Source: a bacterium HR28 (GTDB taxonomy: Bacteria > Chloroflexota > Chloroflexia > Thermomicrobiales > Thermomicrobiaceae). From it: a stretch of DNA of 64,000 nt. Within the stretch, counting starts at the first letter, position 1. Each line of letters opens with the position of its first letter. Below the pieces are notes generated by a model. The model was not told the origin of the DNA. It saw only the letters and a program-made list of their open reading frames with translations, and ran no database searches. This document shows positions 34,793 to 44,545 of this stretch, piece by piece. The translations under genes and the position numbers were made by a program. The stretch covers positions 229,745 to 293,744 of the forward strand of contig BEIE01000003.1 in assembly GCA_002898255.1 (NCBI GenBank), given 5' to 3'.

Positions 34793-35716
34793 TCAGGCGG
34801 GTGCGTGTTGTCGTCGAAGGCGTGCGAACAGGCGATGGAGCTCCCGGTTCTCCCACACGACCACGATCTGACTGGCGTTGAAGATTGAGGAGTAGGTTCC
34901 GCTGACGATACCGATCAACAAGGCGAGGACGAAGTTACGGATCGTCTCACCGCCGAGTAGGTACAAAGCCAAGAGCGTAAAGACGACTGTGAGGGACGTA
35001 TTGAGCGAGCGAACGAGCGTTTGCACGAGGCTATAGTTCACAATCTGCTCGAAGGTTGGTGCCGCGCGGCGAGCCAGATTCTCACGGATCCGGTCGAAAA
35101 CGACGATCGTGTCGTGCACCGAGAATCCGATCACGGTGAGAAGCGCGGTCACGAACAGTGCATCCACTTCAACCCCGCGCAACCAACCGAGGATTGAGAA
35201 GATACCCACCACAACAGCAACGTCATGCAGCATGGCGATGATGGCCGCGATGCCGTAGAGGAATGGGTTGTTCGTATTACGGAAGGCCCAAGCAATGTAG
35301 GCGAGTATGCCAATGGTGGTCAGGGCGACAGCAATGATCGCTCGGTTGCGGATCGCGGTACCCAGAGTCGGTCCCACGGATTCTAATCGGAGTTCAGTGA
35401 AGTCGCCGAAAGCATTTCGCAGGGCTTGAGCCAGCTGATCCTTCTCAGGCGAACCCTCTTTCAGTTCGCGCATCCGGATCAACACGACATTGTTGTCCGC
35501 AGTCTGCACAATGGCGTCATCGACGCCGTTTTGGACCAACACTTGTCGAACCTCGCCTGGCTGAACAGGGCGGCTCATCTGGAGTTCCCAGAGCGAGCCA
35601 CCGGTAAAGTCGATGCTGAGTCGCAGGCCGTGAACTGCCAGAGAAATCATCCCCGGCACGATGACGAGGATCGAAAGGAGAAACCAGTAATAGCGTTTCC
35701 CAACGAGATCGAGCAT
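34793..35716 (-). CDS. secF: Protein translocase subunit SecF
   Basis: SecF works with SecD as a proton-driven accessory of the SecYEG channel. The 307 residues contain six predicted membrane helices and a periplasmic P1 head. Motifs are LRLSIDFTGGSLWEL (residues ~28-42), SVGPTLGTAIRNRAI, IAAIIAMLHDVAVVVGIFS, LLTVIGFSVHDTIVVFDRIREN (in pieces: TVIGFSVHDTIVVFDRIR), SLVQTLVRSLNTSLTV and VSGTYSSIFNAS. ATG 35716 with SD GAGAGGA was chosen; it lies 13 bases after the secD stop. Confidence 0.95.
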   Translation of the reverse strand: MLDLVGKRYYWFLLSILVIVPGMISLAVHGLRLSIDFTGGSLWELQMSRPVQPGEVRQVLVQNGVDDAIVQTADNNVVLIRMRELKEGSPEKDQLAQALRNAFGDFTELRLESVGPTLGTAIRNRAIIAVALTTIGILAYIAWAFRNTNNPFLYGIAAIIAMLHDVAVVVGIFSILGWLRGVEVDALFVTALLTVIGFSVHDTIVVFDRIRENLARRAAPTFEQIVNYSLVQTLVRSLNTSLTVVFTLLALYLLGGETIRNFVLALLIGIVSGTYSSIFNASQIVVVWENRELHRLFARLRRQHAPA

Positions 35717-35729
35717 TGTCCGCTTCCTC

Positions 35730-37214
35730 TCAATCACCAGGGGCTGGTGCCGTTGCGACTTGGGATGGAGAGATTCCATACCACCGGACGTCACGGAAGA
35801 TGCGGCGAGTGAGCAGGATGCGCAACAGCGTCCGTGTGACGACGATTGCGGTAAACATGCTGACCGCAACACCGATGAAGAGTGTCAGCGCGAAGCCCTG
35901 GATAATCGTCGCACCCACATAGCGGCCGAACCAAAAGAGGATCATGCAGGAGATCATCGTCGAGATGTTGGAGTCACGAATGGATGGCCACGCGTGGTTG
36001 AAGCCCTCCTCAATGGCACGGGCGATCGGTCGACCAAGCCGGAGCTCTTCTCGGATACGGGCGAAGATCAAGACGTTGGCGTCGACAGCCATGCCGATCG
36101 AGAGGATGAAGCCAGCGATCCCAGGCAGCGTCAGCACCACCGGGATGAGCTTGAAGAGCGCGAAGACATATGCCGTGTAGAGGAGGAGCGCGATAACTGA
36201 GATGAAACCGGGCAGTCGATAGTAGAGGATCATGAAAAGCGCGACCAAACTAAGTCCGACAAGCCCGGCAATGATGCTCTTTTGGATGGAGTCCTGGCCG
36301 AGGGTGGGACCTACTGTCCGGCTCTGCACAACTTCCAGTGGCACAGCGAGCGCGCCTGATTTGAGTTGCAGCGCCAGATCGCGCACTTCCTGGGCACTGA
36401 GCCCTTGAATAATGCCGCGGTCACGGATCGCATCTCGGATCGTGGCGGTGTTGATCACCTGCTTATCGACCACAATCGACATCGGCTGACCAATGTGCGT
36501 ACTGGTGTATTGATAGAATCGATCAGCTGCCTCGGGTTTGAGCTCAAAGCCGACGACGAGATTGCCGAACTGATCAGTCGTTGGATAGGCGTCCTTGAGG
36601 TCGGCACCGGTAACAATCGTCTCGTACACCGGTCCACTCGGTGTGGGTGTCGGTGTTGGAGTTGCCTCCGGAGTAGCTACCGGAGTCTCGCCAGCCGCTG
36701 AAGCGACACTTGTGGGGGTAGCACCCGTCGTCGCTGTTGCAGATGTCGTCTCCGTTGGTGTGGGCGTCGCTGCTGCTTCGTTAGCCGGGCCGGCAGTGGT
36801 GTTGACAATAGTGCCGACCGGCAAGAACTGTCCTTGCGTGTCGATGATCTCCAAGAGGGCCGTCCGCTGGAGCACCCGAACCGCTCGTTCCGGATCTTGA
36901 AAGCCAGGCAGCTCTACGAGGATTTGGTTGTTCCCTCGTGTCTGGATGACCGGTTCACTCACTCCAAGGCCGTTCACTCGCCGCTCAATGGTGTCACGTG
37001 TACCTTGCAAAACCTCTTGCGTCACTTGGACGCCAGCAGGAGGACGTGCCTCCAGGACGAGCTGGATGCCGCCTTGCAGGTCAAGTCCCTGCCGAACGGT
37101 AATGTTCTCTTTCCAGCCAAACGGATCCAGCGGGCGCCCCGGAAGATCGACCCAGATTGCAGCCAGGCTCAAGAGGATAATGACGATCAGCGTTTGCCAA
37201 GGTCGGATCCGCAC
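35730..37214 (-). CDS. secD: Protein translocase subunit SecD, with low-complexity insert
   Basis: SecD is a polytopic membrane protein of 494 residues. An N-terminal helix precedes the P1 domain start GLDLQGGIQLVLEA and VNGLGVSEPVIQTRGNNQI. C-terminal helices carry VGPTLGQDSIQKSI, LALLLYTAYV-like helices, LPGIAGFILSIGMAVDANVLIFARIRE (as GFILSIGMAVDANVLIFARI) and DSNISTMISCMILFWFG. Residues ~140-196 form a Thr/Pro/Ala-rich repeat (ending TPTPTPTPSG) inside P1, absent from typical SecD. The start is GTG 37214 with SD GAGGGA. It precedes secF and follows nadD by 47 bases. Confidence 0.95.
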   Translation of the reverse strand: MRIRPWQTLIVIILLSLAAIWVDLPGRPLDPFGWKENITVRQGLDLQGGIQLVLEARPPAGVQVTQEVLQGTRDTIERRVNGLGVSEPVIQTRGNNQILVELPGFQDPERAVRVLQRTALLEIIDTQGQFLPVGTIVNTTAGPANEAAATPTPTETTSATATTGATPTSVASAAGETPVATPEATPTPTPTPSGPVYETIVTGADLKDAYPTTDQFGNLVVGFELKPEAADRFYQYTSTHIGQPMSIVVDKQVINTATIRDAIRDRGIIQGLSAQEVRDLALQLKSGALAVPLEVVQSRTVGPTLGQDSIQKSIIAGLVGLSLVALFMILYYRLPGFISVIALLLYTAYVFALFKLIPVVLTLPGIAGFILSIGMAVDANVLIFARIREELRLGRPIARAIEEGFNHAWPSIRDSNISTMISCMILFWFGRYVGATIIQGFALTLFIGVAVSMFTAIVVTRTLLRILLTRRIFRDVRWYGISPSQVATAPAPGD

Positions 37215-37261
37215 CGTCTTCCCTCGCTTCCTCGCTCCGCGTCCGAGCGGTGCCGCGGGGA

Positions 37262-37906
37262 TTATACTCCCGCACTCCGGGCACTCCCCTCAGCGGTCAG
37301 GGGAGCAGGGACGCGGTACAGTTGATGCCGATAAATGTATTCCTCGACGATCGTAGGAACCTGATAGCGGATTGTTCGCCCCTCAGCGACCCGCCGGCGA
37401 ATGTCGCTCGCGGCGATTTGGATGAGCGGGACAGGGACGAGGATAACACGGTCGCGTGCTGCAGGAACCTTCTCGAAGACTGTTTCCAGATCGACCTGGA
37501 CGCCGGGCCGTAGTGCGACTCCAAGGAGCGCCTGAGCAGCGACACGATTCGGGTCGTGCCATGTTGGGAGATCGTGCAGGGAGTCCTCACCCATCAGAAA
37601 GATGAGTTCATCCTCAGGGTACTGACGTTTGAGGATCTCTAAGCTGTCAGCTGTGTAGCAGGGCCCGGGTCGCCGGACATCGACGTACGAGATGGCGAAG
37701 TGAGGATTTCCCTGAATCGCGAGCTCGAGCATTGCCAAACGATGGGGAACGGGCGTGATAACACGGCCGATCTTGTGGGGTGGTTGGCCGGCCGGGAGAA
37801 AGAGCACACGCTCAAGCCCAAGTTCCTCCATGAGTACCTCGGCAACGATCAAGTGACCGTGATGGATCGGATCGAACGTTCCACCGAAGATACCGACACG
37901 GGCCAC
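37262..37906 (-). CDS. nadD: Nicotinate-nucleotide adenylyltransferase
   Basis: NadD adenylates nicotinic acid mononucleotide in NAD synthesis. The 214 residues start RVGIFGGTFDPIHHGHLIVAE, carrying the nucleotidyltransferase motif GTFDPIHHGH. Next are LPAGQPPHK, DVRRPGPCYTADSLEIL and FLMGEDSLHDLPTW, and the second ATP motif is seen in IAASDIRRRVAEGRTIRYQVP. GTG 37906 is preceded by GGAGGAG. It heads the nadD-secD-secF-flavoprotein cluster. Confidence 0.93.
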   Translation of the reverse strand: MARVGIFGGTFDPIHHGHLIVAEVLMEELGLERVLFLPAGQPPHKIGRVITPVPHRLAMLELAIQGNPHFAISYVDVRRPGPCYTADSLEILKRQYPEDELIFLMGEDSLHDLPTWHDPNRVAAQALLGVALRPGVQVDLETVFEKVPAARDRVILVPVPLIQIAASDIRRRVAEGRTIRYQVPTIVEEYIYRHQLYRVPAPLTAEGSARSAGV

Positions 37907-37979
37907 CTTCTGCTCCTCCTCGGTGCCTGCGCTCCGTATCGCGGCAATCGTACACTGAGCGTGGATGAAGGCGGCGCTC

Positions 37980-38837
37980 ATGGGGTGGATGAGTCAGCAC
38001 GAGACGATCGAAGATGCACGGTGGGAACCTCCACGGAGTTCGACCGCGATCAGCCAGACTCGGCCAGCGCGGCAGATGCCGGCTGGTCTCCGCCTGGATG
38101 TAGGGTGGCTGATCGCAACCCGCGTGTTGGTGGCAAGCCTCTACCTTGCGGCAGCCGCATGGCCGCAACGGTTAACGCTACTGGTGCTTGTCGCCGGTGT
38201 TGCTTGCGTGTGCTTGCTTGCCGCCTCGCCGTGGTTCCGGTTGCCTTTGCGTTTGCGAACCGCGAGTGCTGTCGAAGCAATGACGATTGGCCTCGTTACG
38301 CCGTTTGCGGCAGTCCAGGCGTATGTCGCCTCTTCAGGTGCGACGATGACCACAGGGGAACTTCTCCTCGCTCTCGAGACTGGGACAGCGATCACCGCCA
38401 CAATGATTGCGGGGGCTGCTCTCGTCGAACGACGAAGTGACATTTGGAGCCCGCTCGCACGCTCGCTGGTTCTCTGGCCACTCCTTGTGGTGCCCGTCAG
38501 CGTGTTGCCGAGCGCACAGGATGGTAGTACCAGGTCGCTCTCACTTGCGCTCGGTGGTGGTTTTCTCGCTGCGGCATTAGTGACAGTTGTTGCACGTCTT
38601 GCGCCCGCGGCAGCGGCCCGCTGGGTGATTGCCGCGGGAACACTCGCCTATGGCGCGATCATTCTCTTCAATAATGGCGCTACCAGCCTCTGGAACCGTC
38701 CGCTGTTCGCTTCTGTGCTCTGGATGCTCGAGGTTGGCGTTGCCAGCTTGCTTTTCTCTGTTACCGCTCGGCAATGGTGCCTACGAGTCCTCCAGGCCAT
38801 CTGGTTCACTGCCTTCCTTGCCCGACCGCGTCGGTGA
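37980..38837 (+). CDS. Integral membrane protein of unknown function
   Basis: The 285 residues begin with a hydrophilic tail of ~35, followed by about seven or eight hydrophobic helices. Examples are [85 protein letters not shown] and [16 protein letters not shown]. No catalytic motif is recognised. ATG 37980 has GAAGG at 7 bases; ATG 37965 or 37989 are alternatives. It diverges from nadD, and its last 57 bases overlap the 3' end of gyrA tail to tail. Confidence 0.65.
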   Translation: MGWMSQHETIEDARWEPPRSSTAISQTRPARQMPAGLRLDVGWLIATRVLVASLYLAAAAWPQRLTLLVLVAGVACVCLLAASPWFRLPLRLRTASAVEAMTIGLVTPFAAVQAYVASSGATMTTGELLLALETGTAITATMIAGAALVERRSDIWSPLARSLVLWPLLVVPVSVLPSAQDGSTRSLSLALGGGFLAAALVTVVARLAPAAAARWVIAAGTLAYGAIILFNNGATSLWNRPLFASVLWMLEVGVASLLFSVTARQWCLRVLQAIWFTAFLARPRR

Positions 38838-41273
38838 TAGTGCTTCACTGGTCAGGCCGACAGCGATGGAAGCGATTTCGTCGTTGTCCTGGAGGCGCAT
38901 CAGAGCGACGCCTTGTGTGCTCCGTCCCAAACGCGGAATCTGGCGGACTGGTATCACAATGAGCCGGCCCCGACGGCTGACTAGTACTGCAGTATCATCC
39001 TCACGTGCGACGGTAGCTGCTGCCACGTGTCCAGTGCGAGCGGTCACCTTCATCGCGATGACTCCACTTCCGCCACGGCCCTGGACACGAAATTCCTCTA
39101 GCGCCGTTCGCTTCCCGTAACCGTGGCGGGAGACAATGAGGAGATCTGCGTCCGGAGAGACCACCTCCGCCGCAACAACGTAGTCGTTGTCATCGAGGCG
39201 AATGCCGATTACTCCCCCGGCTTGCCGACCAACGGGGCGGACCTCGTCTTCAGGGAAACGGATTGCTTGCCCGAGTGCTGTCACGAGGATCACTTCATTG
39301 GATCCAGTTGTGGGTCGTACCCAAACGAGCTCGTCACCTGCATCCAGCGACATAGCGATGAGCCCGCTCGCGCGGACGTTGGAAAACTCGTCGAGCCTGA
39401 CCCGCTTGACCCGTCCCTGACGGGTGCAGAAGAAGAGGAACGTCGCTGCGCCAAAATCTCGTACTGGTAAGAGAGTCGTTACCTCTTCACCGGGCTGAAG
39501 GTTCAGGAAATTGACGATGGGAAGACCCCGGGCAGTTCGTCCCGCGTCAGGAATCTCGTAAGCCGGAAGTTGGAAGACTCGACCGCGATTGGTGAAGAAG
39601 AGCAACGAATCGTGCGTGCTCGCCAGCACCACGTGCTGGATGTAGTCCTCGTCCCGCACCGTCATGCCGTTCACACCGCGTCCGCCACGGTGCTGTACGC
39701 GGTAGTGGCCGTTGGTGCTCCGCTTGATGTAGCCACGAGCGGTGAGCGTGACGAGGACATCAACTTTAGGCACAAGGTCTTCGTCACTCAGCTCGCCACT
39801 GACGTCCTGAATCTGTGTACGGCGGCGATCTCCGTATCGCTCCTTGAGTTCCAGGAGCTCGCGTCGAATCACAGCGAGAATCTTCGCTGGATCGGCGAGG
39901 AGGGCCCGCAATTCAGTGATCCGGGTGAGGAGTTCCTGATACTCCTCCTCAATCTTCTGGCGTTCTAGCGCTGCCAGCCGCCGCAACTGCATATCGAGAA
40001 TGGCGTTCGCCTGGATCTCGGTCAGGCCGAATCGATTCATCAACTGCTGCCGTGCATCATCGGCTGAGCGAGCGCTCCGGATTGTAGCGATCACTTCATC
40101 GAGGTGATCCAACGCAATTTTGAGCCCTTCCAGGACATGTGCACGGCGCTCGGCTTGGCGCAGTTCGAATTCTGTGCGGCGGCGGACCACTTGTTGGCGA
40201 TGCTCGAGATATAGCTGCAACATGCGCTTGAGGGTCAGCACCCGCGGTAGGGTCCCGTCCACCAGCGCCAGCATGTTGACGCCAAAGGTCGTCTGGAGCT
40301 GCGTATGTTTGAAGAGATTGTTCAAGACGGCCCGCGGCTGCGCATCACGCTTCAGTTCAATGACGATGCGCATGCCGTCGCGATCAGACTCGTCCCGAAG
40401 ATCATGAATGCCTTCCAGTCGCCCTGCCTTGACGAGCTCGGCAATCTTTTCGATCAACGCAGCCTTATTGACCTGGTATGGCAGCTCGGTGACGATGATG
40501 CTTGTGCGACCGCGCCCGCTTTCTTCAATGTGTGCTCGGGCGCGGACGACGATGCGTCCGCGGCCAGTCGCATAAGCTGCCAGAATGCCCTCGCGGCCGA
40601 GGATGATGCCGCCCGTCGGGAAATCTGGGCCGGGAAGGCGCTCAACAAGCTCCTCGACCGTGGCGTCTGGATGATCAATCAGGTAGACGAGGGCATCGAC
40701 CACCTCGCCGAGATTGTGTGGTGGGATGTTTGTCGCCATCCCGACTGCAATGCCGCTGGCACCATTGATTAAGAGATTCGGGAGCCGGGCAGGGAGCACA
40801 GCCGGTTCGCGCGTGCTGTCGTCATAGTTCGGAACGAAGTCGACAGTTTGCTTCTCGATATCGGCGAGCAGTTCCTCTGCGATGGGGGCCAAGCGGGCCT
40901 CGGTGTAACGCATTGCGGCTGCGCCATCACCGTCGATGGAGCCAAAGTTACCCTGCCCATCGATGAGCGGGTAGCGCATGGTGAAGGGTTGGACCATACG
41001 CACCAGCGCGTCGTAGACAGCGCTGTCACCGTGCGGGTGGTATGACTTGAGTACCTCGCCAACGATACCGGCGCTCTTGCGGTACTTGGCATTCGGGCGT
41101 AGGCCCATCTCGTGCATGCCGTACAGAATGCGACGCTGGACGGGTTTCAGACCATCCCGCACATCAGGAAGCGCTCGTTGCACGATAACGCTCATCGCGT
41201 AATCGAGATACGAGCGCTTCATCTCCTCTTCAATACTGACGATCTGCACACGTCCGATCTGACTTTCGCTCAT
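38781..41273 (-). CDS. gyrA: DNA gyrase subunit A
   Basis: GyrA breaks and rejoins DNA for negative supercoiling. The 830 residues show the breakage-reunion start [21 protein letters not shown] and the quinolone-determining region [15 protein letters not shown] with Ser84 and Asp88, the usual sensitive residues. The catalytic Tyr123 lies in [10 protein letters not shown]. The C-terminal beta-pinwheel follows, with a GyrA box reading QHRGGRG (QRRGGKG is typical), so gyrase rather than topoisomerase IV is likely. ATG 41273. The gene is alone on its strand after the acyltransferase genes, with a 135-base gap. Confidence 0.95.
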   Translation of the reverse strand: MSESQIGRVQIVSIEEEMKRSYLDYAMSVIVQRALPDVRDGLKPVQRRILYGMHEMGLRPNAKYRKSAGIVGEVLKSYHPHGDSAVYDALVRMVQPFTMRYPLIDGQGNFGSIDGDGAAAMRYTEARLAPIAEELLADIEKQTVDFVPNYDDSTREPAVLPARLPNLLINGASGIAVGMATNIPPHNLGEVVDALVYLIDHPDATVEELVERLPGPDFPTGGIILGREGILAAYATGRGRIVVRARAHIEESGRGRTSIIVTELPYQVNKAALIEKIAELVKAGRLEGIHDLRDESDRDGMRIVIELKRDAQPRAVLNNLFKHTQLQTTFGVNMLALVDGTLPRVLTLKRMLQLYLEHRQQVVRRRTEFELRQAERRAHVLEGLKIALDHLDEVIATIRSARSADDARQQLMNRFGLTEIQANAILDMQLRRLAALERQKIEEEYQELLTRITELRALLADPAKILAVIRRELLELKERYGDRRRTQIQDVSGELSDEDLVPKVDVLVTLTARGYIKRSTNGHYRVQHRGGRGVNGMTVRDEDYIQHVVLASTHDSLLFFTNRGRVFQLPAYEIPDAGRTARGLPIVNFLNLQPGEEVTTLLPVRDFGAATFLFFCTRQGRVKRVRLDEFSNVRASGLIAMSLDAGDELVWVRPTTGSNEVILVTALGQAIRFPEDEVRPVGRQAGGVIGIRLDDNDYVVAAEVVSPDADLLIVSRHGYGKRTALEEFRVQGRGGSGVIAMKVTARTGHVAAATVAREDDTAVLVSRRGRLIVIPVRQIPRLGRSTQGVALMRLQDNDEIASIAVGLTSEALSPTRSGKEGSEPDGLEDS

Positions 41274-41367
41274 GGCTCCGTCGTCCGTTCGCTTTCCCCT
41301 CCAATCCTACCAGATCGCTGGGTTTCCCCGATGATTAGAACGAATATTCGCTTGGTCACGAGGAATG

Positions 41368-41389
41368 TGAGGGGGCACGAACCCCCTTA
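41368..41389 (-). terminator. Hairpin between the acyltransferase genes and gyrA
   Basis: An 8-bp stem around GGGGG/CCCCC has a 6-base loop, 20 bases past the 41409 stop. It lacks a U run on the minus strand, so termination is doubtful and gyrA may be partly read from upstream. Confidence 0.35.
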
Positions 41390-41408
41390 GTTCGATGGGA
41401 AAGGTCGA

Positions 41409-42401
41409 TTAAGTGGGGTTGGGGGGATCCGAAGGGGACGGGGCTATCCTGGTCGATCCGTCTGTCCCGACAGGGGGAGACACCAGGTGATCAGGTGCTG
41501 GTACCGTACCCAGGGCCTCGGCGAGGGGAGTTCGGCACTTCTCAACTGCCCAAACAGGCTGTAGCACGGCCCATTGTCCGGGATCGGTGCGGATCATTCG
41601 TTCTAAGCAACGTGCGACCTGCTGCAGGTTTTCAACAAGGTCCCGCTCAGGATCACCGGTGTGCACGAGCTGCAAGGGCGGATCGACAACAACAAGCGAG
41701 CGACGAGGTGTTAGGCGGATAGTAAACGCAGGAAGGAGCGTTGCACCCGTGCGCTGAGCTAGTGCCACCGGGCCGATCGGTAGTGGTGCCGGAGCATCGA
41801 AGAAGCGGACAAGGCGACTGTGACCAGTAACATCGCGGTCGCCAGCAACGAGCAGAACACCGTTGCGGCGAAGCAAGCGGAGAATTGCAGGAACAGCTTC
41901 TGGGCCCGATGGTAAGACGCGAACCCCAGTTGCACTGCGCAAGCGACAGAGATAGGCAAAGAGCTGTGGCGGCTGCACCCGTTCGACGACGATTGCTGTT
42001 TCTAATCCCAGTTCTGCCGGGTACTGTGCAACAACGTTGAAATTTCCTAGGTGTGCCGAGATGACAATCACACCGCGGCCGCGAGATAAGGCTTCTTCGA
42101 CGTGTGTCCACCCGCGAACTTCGATGAGTTCACGCAAGCGATGGCGATCGACCGACCGGATGCGTACCAGGTCGTAGTAGTTCATGACGGCTGTGATGAA
42201 GACCCGAGCCGCGTGCCAAAGACGCCAACGGCGGGAGCACTGCGGACAAACGTGCCGCAGGTTGTCAAGGACGTGGCGACGAGCCCGGCGGTGGCCAAGG
42301 AAGACAGCAACACCGATGATCCGACAAAGCCAGTAGCCAACGCGTGCTGGAACCAGCGGCGTAAGGAGTGCTCCAATACGGAGTGCCCAGAGAAGGCTCA
42401 T
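41409..42401 (-). CDS. LpxL/PatA-like lysophospholipid acyltransferase
   Basis: A membrane-associated acyltransferase of the LPLAT superfamily (330 residues). This family includes LpxL of lipid A synthesis and PatA, which acylates phosphatidylinositol mannosides. An N-terminal hydrophobic segment precedes RRHVLDNLRHV. The catalytic region reads GRGVIVISAHLGNFNVVAQY, where the usual HX4(D/E) becomes HX4N. Later blocks are GVRVLPSGPEAVPAILRLLR, VLLVAGDRDVTGH, VRFFDAPAPLPIGPVALAQR and the C-terminal RMIRTDPGQWAV. ATG 42401 overlaps the stop of a second, odd LPLAT-like gene (ATGA). Nearby inositol phosphate synthase points to inositol lipids as substrates. Confidence 0.78.
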   Translation of the reverse strand: MSLLWALRIGALLTPLVPARVGYWLCRIIGVAVFLGHRRARRHVLDNLRHVCPQCSRRWRLWHAARVFITAVMNYYDLVRIRSVDRHRLRELIEVRGWTHVEEALSRGRGVIVISAHLGNFNVVAQYPAELGLETAIVVERVQPPQLFAYLCRLRSATGVRVLPSGPEAVPAILRLLRRNGVLLVAGDRDVTGHSRLVRFFDAPAPLPIGPVALAQRTGATLLPAFTIRLTPRRSLVVVDPPLQLVHTGDPERDLVENLQQVARCLERMIRTDPGQWAVLQPVWAVEKCRTPLAEALGTVPAPDHLVSPPVGTDGSTRIAPSPSDPPNPT

Positions 42402-43066
42402 CGACCCTCCCGGAATTCGGGTAATACTTCCTCGGCTGGCTGGTCCCACCATGCACGCCAGCCCCACCATTGATTTGTGTAGTCGCGGAGTGCGTGCTCG
42501 ATCGCTTCGGCGAGCGCCGTGACAGGGTGATCACCAGCGAGTTGGATCAGATCCAGCAACACGGACCGCCAGCCAGGACGGAAGATCAGTATAGCGAACC
42601 AATGCGGGAAGCGGGCGCCAGCTGGGAGGAAGAGGAGTGCCGTGCCGCGAAAGAGCGGGACGGCTGTAGGGATCTTGTCTTCGCCGGGATGGTCGACATG
42701 CCAAACCGCAAGTGGTGGCCGGGTTGATGGCGTCACAAGACGCAACGTTCGCGCGAGGAGCTCGGTTGCCCCCATGTCGATAGTCAAGACAGTGGAAGCG
42801 CAGTCACGTTGGAATGCCCAGACGGCCGCTTCATCGCGAAAGACGATCCGTGGGATGAACTCCTCGTCACGCCAACGGAGCATGCGCCCGGTTGCGTGCT
42901 TTGCACGACGGTGCTGGGCCAGGAGAGATCGGGCGAACCGGTCGACCAGAGGACTTGTCGAAGGTTCATGGAGTACGTAAGAGAGGTTGAGGTGGAGAGC
43001 CCGGAGCACATCGGGGTCCGGCGTGCCTGATAGCCGATTCGGGAGAACAAAGAGGGGCCGGCGCAT
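42398..43066 (-). CDS. Divergent or degenerate LPLAT-like protein
   Basis: A 222-residue protein that aligns by eye with the second gene's family but is shorter. The catalytic block seems to be TVLTIDMGATELLARTL, where the essential His would be Asp while the acidic residue is kept. The segment between ~VWHVDHPG and IPTAVPLFRGTALLFLPAGA is shortened. The C-terminal LPLAT pattern is clear in ALAEAIEHALRDYTNQWWGW. It may be a pseudoenzyme or a partner of the downstream LPLAT, with which it overlaps by ATGA. The start is uncertain: ATG 43066 lies in the loop of the terminator hairpin of ino1. Confidence 0.6.
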   Translation of the reverse strand: MRRPLFVLPNRLSGTPDPDVLRALHLNLSYVLHEPSTSPLVDRFARSLLAQHRRAKHATGRMLRWRDEEFIPRIVFRDEAAVWAFQRDCASTVLTIDMGATELLARTLRLVTPSTRPPLAVWHVDHPGEDKIPTAVPLFRGTALLFLPAGARFPHWFAILIFRPGWRSVLLDLIQLAGDHPVTALAEAIEHALRDYTNQWWGWRAWWDQPAEEVLPEFREGR

Positions 43067-43084
43067 GACGCGCCCGCCCCTCTT
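43045..43084 (-). terminator. ino1 terminator overlapping the next gene's start
   Basis: A 15-bp stem with one mismatch (43050-43064 with 43070-43084) has a 5-base loop and is followed on the minus strand by TTTGTTC. It begins 26 bases after the ino1 stop. The candidate ATG of the downstream LPLAT-like gene is in the loop. Confidence 0.75.
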
Positions 43085-43109
43085 GTCACCCTCGCAGACA
43101 CCCATCGTT

Positions 43110-44225
43110 TCAGGTGCTTTCGCTCGCTGCCAGTCGCTCGCGCTGTGCTACCGTCTCGCGGATGAAGGCTTCGACCATCTCCCGCGCTTCCTCGTCCCGA
43201 TATTGGACGGGTGGAGACTTCATGAAGTACGCGCTGGGACCGATTAGTGCTCCACTGATCCCGGCGTCGAGCGCAAGCTTGGCACAACGGATCGCATCGA
43301 TCACGACGCCGGCCGAGTTTGGGGAGTCCCAGACCTCGAGTTTCAACTCAAGATTGATCGGCACATCACCGAATGTTGTTCCTTCGATACGGATGTGGCA
43401 CCACTTGCGGTCCTTCAACCATGGAATGTAGTCGCTCGGACCGACATGGACGTTTTCTTCCGGCAACGGATAGTCGAGGATACTTGTAACAGCATTCGTC
43501 TTCGAGATCTTCTTCGATTCAAGTCGTTCGCGCTCAAGCATGTTCAAGAAGTCAGTATTGCCCCCGAAATTGATCTGGTACATCCGGTCGATGCGCACAC
43601 CGCGATCCGCGAAGAGCCGAGCGAGAACGCGGTGCACAATCGTTGCGCCGACCTGGCTCTTGATGTCGTCTCCGATAACCGGCAATCCACGCTCGCGGAA
43701 GCGGCGCTGCCAATACTCCTCCCGGGCGATGAACACCGGGATGCAGTTCACGAATGCGCACCCAGCATCCAGTACCTGTTCAACATACCATTTGGTTGCC
43801 ATCTCGCTGCCGACCGGCAGGAAATTTACGACAACGTCGGTCTTTGTCTCCTTCAAAATACCAACGATGTCTGCTGTTGGTCCGGGAGCTTTGGTGATCA
43901 CCTGCGAAAGGTATTTCCCAAGACCGTCATGTGTCATGCCACGATAGACCGGTGCGCCAAGATAGGGAACATCGGTGAACTTGTACGTGTTGTTGGGCGG
44001 CGCGAAGATCGCTTCCGAGAGATCCTTCCCGACTTTGTTGATGTCAATGTCGAACCCGGCGGTGAACTCGATGTCGCCGACGTGATAGCCACCCAGATCG
44101 ACATGCATCAGCCCAGGAACGAACTGGTTGGGATCAGCATTGCGGTAATAATGCACACCTTGAACGAGCGCTGAAGCACAGTTTCCAACACCGATGATGG
44201 CGACGCGAATCTTTCGATCTCCCAC
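43110..44225 (-). CDS. ino1: Myo-inositol-1-phosphate synthase
   Basis: Ino1 turns glucose 6-phosphate into inositol 1-phosphate using NAD+, supplying inositol lipids or compatible solutes. The 371 residues have the NAD-binding start [20 protein letters not shown] and [17 protein letters not shown]. Also visible are the substrate-site blocks [27 protein letters not shown] and [20 protein letters not shown], and [25 protein letters not shown] sequence (in pieces: [26 protein letters not shown]). Length and motifs match the short prokaryotic form. GTG 44225 follows AGAGGA; the frame extends ~80 codons upstream without family similarity. It has its own promoter and terminator. Confidence 0.92.
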   Translation of the reverse strand: MGDRKIRVAIIGVGNCASALVQGVHYYRNADPNQFVPGLMHVDLGGYHVGDIEFTAGFDIDINKVGKDLSEAIFAPPNNTYKFTDVPYLGAPVYRGMTHDGLGKYLSQVITKAPGPTADIVGILKETKTDVVVNFLPVGSEMATKWYVEQVLDAGCAFVNCIPVFIAREEYWQRRFRERGLPVIGDDIKSQVGATIVHRVLARLFADRGVRIDRMYQINFGGNTDFLNMLERERLESKKISKTNAVTSILDYPLPEENVHVGPSDYIPWLKDRKWCHIRIEGTTFGDVPINLELKLEVWDSPNSAGVVIDAIRCAKLALDAGISGALIGPSAYFMKSPPVQYRDEEAREMVEAFIRETVAQRERLAASEST

Positions 44226-44295
44226 GGCAGCGTACGTTCCTCTCCTCAAGAAGCCGGTACCAACAGAGAAGACGGAGCCACCAGCTCCTGCGGCG

Positions 44296-44324
44296 ATTGT
44301 AGAGGTACCAAGAGAGACCGTCAA
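44296..44324 (-). promoter_or_regulatory. ino1 promoter
   Basis: Minus-strand TTGACG (44324-44319), 17-base spacer, TACAAT (44301-44296), giving a ~65-base leader. Confidence 0.78.
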
Positions 44325-44455
44325 CGGCATAACGTAAGCAACAGGGGAGCAGTATGGTGATCGCACCGACGATCGGTCGAGGGGGCAAACTTCGCCCGCG
44401 CGCCAAAACGTGCCCGACTCTCTCCGATCTCCCGTGTCGTGACGGGTGTCATTAG

Positions 44456-44486
44456 AAAAACCCCACAAGAAGCCGTAGGCTGGGAG
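44456..44486 (-). terminator. Probable terminator of the purA-glycosyltransferase operon
   Basis: On the minus strand CTCCCA...TGGGG encloses a small GCC/GGC stem and runs into TTTTT (44460-44456). It lies ~60 bases after the last glycosyltransferase stop. The stem is interrupted, so confidence is moderate. Confidence 0.5.
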
Positions 44487-44545
44487 TGTCGGTATGTAAT
44501 GCGACCCTTGTCATCCTTGGCGACTCCAGCCAAGCTGCACCGAGT

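Noticed and set aside
41341..41350. Palindrome CGAATATTCG near gyrA as a second SOS box
   Set aside because: It lacks the CGAAC-N4-GTTCG form and spacing seen at lexA.
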